A stretch of 64,000 nt of DNA, from contig CAWCQQ010000001.1 in assembly GCA_963797675.1 (NCBI GenBank), positions 372,001 through 436,000 on the forward strand. The letters run 5' to 3'. The notes under the pieces are model-generated. The model was not told the origin of the DNA. It did not search any database and saw only the letters and a list, made by a program, of their open reading frames with translations. Source of the stretch: DASQPR01 sp963797675. GTDB taxonomy: Bacteria; Actinomycetota; Actinomycetes; Mycobacteriales; Micromonosporaceae. Of the stretch, positions 60,425 to 64,000 are shown in pieces. Position 1 is the stretch's first letter. Every line of letters begins with the position of its first letter. The position numbers were made by a program, and so were the translations under genes.

Positions 60425-62027
60425 CTACATCCGGAAGACGCCGAAGCCCTCGGCGCCCCGAACTGGTCCACTGTGGATCGCCGACAAGCAGATGCCGAGG
60501 ATCGTGCGGGTGTCCCGCGGGTCGATGACACCGTCGTCGTACAGCCGTCCGGACAGGTAGAGCGCGCCGGACTGCTCGTCGATCTGCGACGTGACCATTT
60601 TTTTCATGACTTCGTCGGACTCGACGTCGAATTCGCGCCCGGTCGCCGCAGCGGCCTGCCGTGCGATGATCGACAACACGCCCGCGAGCTGCGCCGATCC
60701 CATCACCGCCGAGCGGGCATTCGGCCAGGTGAACAGGAACCGCGGATCGAACGCGCGCCCGCACATGCCGTAGTTCCCGGCACCGTACGAGGCACCGATG
60801 TTCACGGTCAGATGCGGTACGCGCGAATTCGCCACTGCGTTGATCATCATGGCGCCGTGCTTGATGATGCCCTCCTGCTCGTACTGCGTGCCGACCATGT
60901 AGCCGGTCGTGTTCTGCAGGAACAGCAGCGGCGTGTCGGAGGCGTTCGCGAGCTGGATGAACTGGGCGGCCTTCTGCGACTCCTCGGAGAAGAGCACGCC
61001 TCGGGCATTCGCGAGCACGCCGATCGGATATCCGTGCAGCGACGCCCAGCCGGTCACCAGCGACGTGCCGTACAACGGCTTGAACTCGTCGAACTCGCTG
61101 CCGTCGACGATGCGGGCCAGCACCTCGCGCGGATCGAACGGCGTACGCAGGTCGGCCGAAGCGATCGCGACCAGGTCCTCGACGTCGTACTTGGGTTCGA
61201 CCGGGTAGCGACTCTTCAGCGATGGGCCGAGCTTGCGCCAGTTCAGGCGGGACACCGTCATCCGGGCCAGCCGGATCGCGTCCCGCTCGTCGGTGGCCAG
61301 GAAGTCGGCGAGCCCGGATTTGGTCGCATGCATCGCCGCGCCGCCGAGCGACTCGTCGTCGGTGACCTCGCCGGTCGCCATCTTGACCAGCGGAGGCCCG
61401 GCGAGATACACGCTGGCCTGGTTCTTCACGAAGATCGTGTAGTCGGACATGCCCGGCAGGTACGCGCCGCCGGCGGTCGCGTTGCCGAACACGACGGCGA
61501 TCGTGGGCAGGCGTTCGGCGCTGGCGTTCGTCAGATCGCGGAACACGCGGCCACCCGGGATGAAGATCTCCGCCTGCGCGGGCAGGTCGGCGCCGCCGGA
61601 TTCGACCAGGTTGATGATCGGCAGCCGGTTCTTCGCGGCGATCTCGCCGAGCCGGTTGACTCTTCTTCAGCGTGATCGGGTTGACCGCCCCGCCGCGTAC
61701 GGTCGGGTCGTTCGCGATCACCATGCACTCGACGCCTTCGATCACGCCGATGCCGCCGACGATCGATGCGCCGACCGGGTAGTCGGTCGCGAACCCGGCG
61801 ACCGGGCACAGCTCCAGAAACGGCGTGTCCCGGTCGACGAGCAGTTCGATCCGCTCGCGCGGCAGCAGGCGTCCGCGCGCGTGGTGCCTGGTCACGTACT
61901 TCTCGCCGCCGCCCGCTCGGGCCGTGTTCAGCGCGTCGTCCAACTCAGCCAGCCGCTCCAGCATCGCGCTCCGGTTGTCCAGATAGGACGAAGCGCGCGG
62001 GTCGACCGCCGTACTCAAGATCGGCAT
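60425..62027 (-). CDS. Acyl-CoA carboxylase beta subunit (carboxyltransferase)
   Basis: About 534 aa. MPILSTAVDPRASSYLDNRS, ERIELLVDRDTPFLELCPVA, VIANDPTVRGGAVNPITLKK, then after one break near 61663 FVKNQASVYLAGPPLVKMAT, NARGVLFSEESQKAAQFIQL, FLQNTTGYMVGTQYEQEGII and SYGAGNYGMCGRAFDPRFLF. The Gly/Ala-rich oxyanion sites are in place. The MVGTQYEQEGIIKHGAK-type motif is characteristic of methylcrotonyl/geranyl-CoA carboxylases rather than acetyl/propionyl-CoA enzymes. 26 bases before the alpha gene. ATG 62027. Confidence 0.93.
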
Positions 62028-62184
62028 TTGATCCTCGCTTGTCGGGGGGTGGCACTCACCTGGGCAGGTCGGGCCGGACGCCGCCTGGCCGCGGCCCGCG
62101 TCAATGCACCCGTCTGCCACCTGGCTAACGACTCGTACCCGGCCGCGACACGCGCGAGGAGTCCGATTTGCGGCATAGGCTGGT

Positions 62185-63910
62185 TCACCTCAGGCCCTCC
62201 GGAACGTCCACGATTCGCGACCGCAGCAGCTCACCAAGGGCCTTGGCCTGCGGATCAAATCGGGTCGAACCGCCGACTCCGTCGCCCAGAATTCCGTGGA
62301 TGACGACGTTGATCGCGCGAAGATTCGGAAGCTCGTACCGGTCGATCACAAGATCCGCGGCCTCCGGCAGCAACTCCCGGAGCACCTCGACGGTGATCGT
62401 CGCGGCCAGCCAGGCGTACGCGGCGTCGCTGCGCGCCCAGAGCCCGACGTTCGCATCCGGCCCTTTGTCGCCGGAGCGTGCACCGATGATCTCGCCGAGC
62501 GCTCGCCGCTCCGTCGGCCCGCCGTCCGCTGGCCGCATGATCGGCACGGCGTCACGGTTGCTGCTGGGGTGGGCATCCATGATCCGCACCTTCTCGCCCA
62601 GCTTCTCCGGATGTCGATCTGCGGTGATCTTCGGTGCGTCGATCTTCACAGCGGCACCGTCGGGGTGCACGGCCACGTGGTCGACCTCGTGCTGGCCGAT
62701 CGTGGTCGATTCGAAGATCGCGTACGGGGACGCGTCGCCCGGCACCGTGGTCAACGTCGCGCCGGGATAAGAGCCCAGCGCCAACTCCACGGCCGCCTGC
62801 GAAAACTCGCGGCCCGCACGAGCACGATCAAGATCTTTTATGTGTACGTGCAACAGCGCGCTCGCGGCCTCGGTGTTCATCCGGGCCGGGTCGCCTCCGG
62901 CGAGACCACTTCCCGACGCGTCGGCGTGGGCCAGATCGGTGCCGGGCCAGATCGTAAATCAGGTGCTCGCCGAGCTGCTGTCGGACCAGCGCGGCCTTCG
63001 CCTCGATGTCGAGACCGGTCAGCACGAACGTCATCGAATTGTGGAAGCCGCCGAGCCGCGTCACGCCGACCTTCAGCGTCGGCGGCGGTGGCGTACCCCG
63101 AACGCCGGAGATCCGGACCCGATCCTCCGCCTCCTGCTCGAGCCGGATCGTGTCGAAGTGCGTGACCACGTCCGGGCCCGGGTAGGCGGGCGCATCGATC
63201 TCGTAGAGCAGCTGGGCGGTGACCGTACCGATCGTGACCGCGCCGCCGGTCCGCTCGTGCTTCGTGATCGACGGCCGAGCCGTCCGCGGCGATCTCGGCG
63301 ATCGGGAATCCCGGATGGCGAAGGTCGGCGATCTCGGTGAAGAACGAGTAGTTCCCGCCGGTGGCCTGCGTACCGCATTCGAGCACGTGCCCGGCGACGG
63401 TGGCGCCGGCCAGCGCGTCGAGATCGTCGCGGGTCCAGCCGTGGTGTGCGATCGCGGGCCCGACCACCAGCGATGCGTCGGTGACCCGGCCGGTCACGAC
63501 CACGTTCGCACCGGCCGTGATGCAGTCCGCGATGCCGAACGCACCGAGGTACGCGTTCGCGGTCAGGCCGGTCGTCGGTACCGCGTCGCCGGTGACGATG
63601 CCGACCCTTGCGCTGGCGGTCGAGTCTTGCGCAGTTCGTCCGCGAGCCCGCTCGGATTCAGGCCGCCCGCATTCACGACGATCGTGACGCCGCGGTCGAT
63701 CGCGATCTCGAGGCAGGTCTGCATCTGGCGGAGGAACGTCTTCGCATATCCGGTCGACGGATCCTTGGCGCGGTCCTTGCCGAGAATGCCCATGGTCAGT
63801 TCGGCGAGATAGTCGCCGGTCAGTACGTCGAGCGGCCCGCCCGCGAGCATCTCGGCGAACGCGTCGAAGCGATCGCCGTAGAAACCGGATGCGTTCCCGA
63901 TCCGGATCAT
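62185..63910 (-). CDS. atuA: AtuA-family protein (DUF1446), acyclic terpene utilisation
   Basis: About 570 aa. N-terminal domain MIRIGNASGFYGDRFDAFAE, LDVLTGDYLAELTMGILGKD, GYAKTFLRQMQTCLEIAIDR, VVNAGGLNPSGLADELR; C-terminal AtuA-like domain GEIIGARSGDKGPDANVGLW and YELPNLRAINVVIHGILGDG. Breaks near 63610, 63275, 62955 and 62885. AtuA genes accompany acyclic isoprenoid (citronellol/geraniol) and branched-chain acyl-CoA catabolism; their biochemical step is not settled. Its ATG overlaps the preceding gene's TGA. 157 bases without a gene separate it from the carboxylase beta start. Confidence 0.9.
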
Positions 63911-64000
63911 GCCGGGCCGACTCGTTGCGACAGCGGCGGGCGAGGCGTGCCGGGCGGACCGGCGAACGTCTGCGTGACGTCGAGCCACGCGTCGCGACCG
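63907..64000 (-). CDS. C-terminal end of a TIGR03084-like protein (cut by window edge)
   Basis: Only the last 30 residues are visible: GRDAWLDVTQTFAGPPGTPR then PPLSQRVGPA before TGA (63907-63909). The DWLxxxQxFAGPPG ending is typical of TIGR03084-family (maleylpyruvate-isomerase-like, metal-binding) proteins, which often precede atuA in actinobacteria. Stop overlaps the atuA ATG by four bases. Confidence 0.6.
   Translation of the reverse strand, partial: GRDAWLDVTQTFAGPPGTPRPPLSQRVGPA

Overview
The window comes from a high-GC Gram-positive bacterium of the phylum Actinomycetota. The reasons are the strong G/C bias, many GTG starts, 4-base start/stop overlaps in operons, a WhiB-family protein, an IdeR/DtxR-type iron box, the order ffs-dnaX-ybaB-recR, and a ponA2-whiB4-ArsA pair-RidA locus arranged as in Mycobacterium. 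I cannot name a genus.

Quality caveat: many genes that are clearly intact families change reading frame one or more times. Where I could resolve the break exactly, one extra base had been inserted. I therefore give most multi-frame genes as single CDS spans and note the breaks; they look like sequencing or assembly insertions rather than real pseudogenes.

Layout. 0-6.2 kb: divergent carotenoid genes crtI/crtB, a RlaP-type nucleotidyltransferase, a CapA-like phosphoesterase, an MBL hydrolase and a spermidine-synthase-like protein. 6.3-11.0 kb (minus strand): a hypothetical protein, two overlapping fluoride-channel genes (crcB), an archaeal-type aspartyl-tRNA synthetase behind a well-formed T-box riboswitch, and an ABC-F protein. 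11.2-12.4 kb: a small accessory stretch bounded by tRNA-Ser(GGA) and a fragment of its 3' end, then SRP RNA. 12.4-18.1 kb: dnaX, RDD protein, MFS transporter, ybaB and recR. 18.4-24.5 kb: an oligopeptide/dipeptide ABC operon. 24.6-30 kb: leuA (minus), a putative lipoprotein, and lysC-asd. 30.2-34.5 kb: secreted S53 peptidase, DUF2071 protein, GAF-GGDEF protein. 34.5-38.1 kb: ferric-iron ABC transporter (fbpABC type) under an iron box. 38.2-44.5 kb: tRNA-Pro(CGG), YidB-like protein, SDR, hydrolase, TPR protein, Nudix, ArsR-SRPBCC pair, metallophosphoesterase, YqeY protein. 44.5-52.1 kb: ponA2, whiB4, two ArsA-like ATPases, a membrane protein, a 51-residue protein, RidA and an MBL protein. 52.2-56.7 kb: a class III nucleotide cyclase-ATPase-TPR protein overlapping a soluble Ser/Thr kinase. 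56.8-57.1 kb: three copies of a 52-bp hairpin repeat. 57.2-64 kb (minus): a catabolic operon with a TIGR03084-like protein, AtuA, both subunits of a biotin-dependent acyl-CoA carboxylase and an acyl-CoA dehydrogenase, probably for branched or terpenoid acyl-CoAs.

The best candidates for new biology are the hairpin-repeat cluster at 56.8-57.1 kb, the T-box controlled archaeal-type AspRS, and the translationally coupled cyclase/kinase pair.
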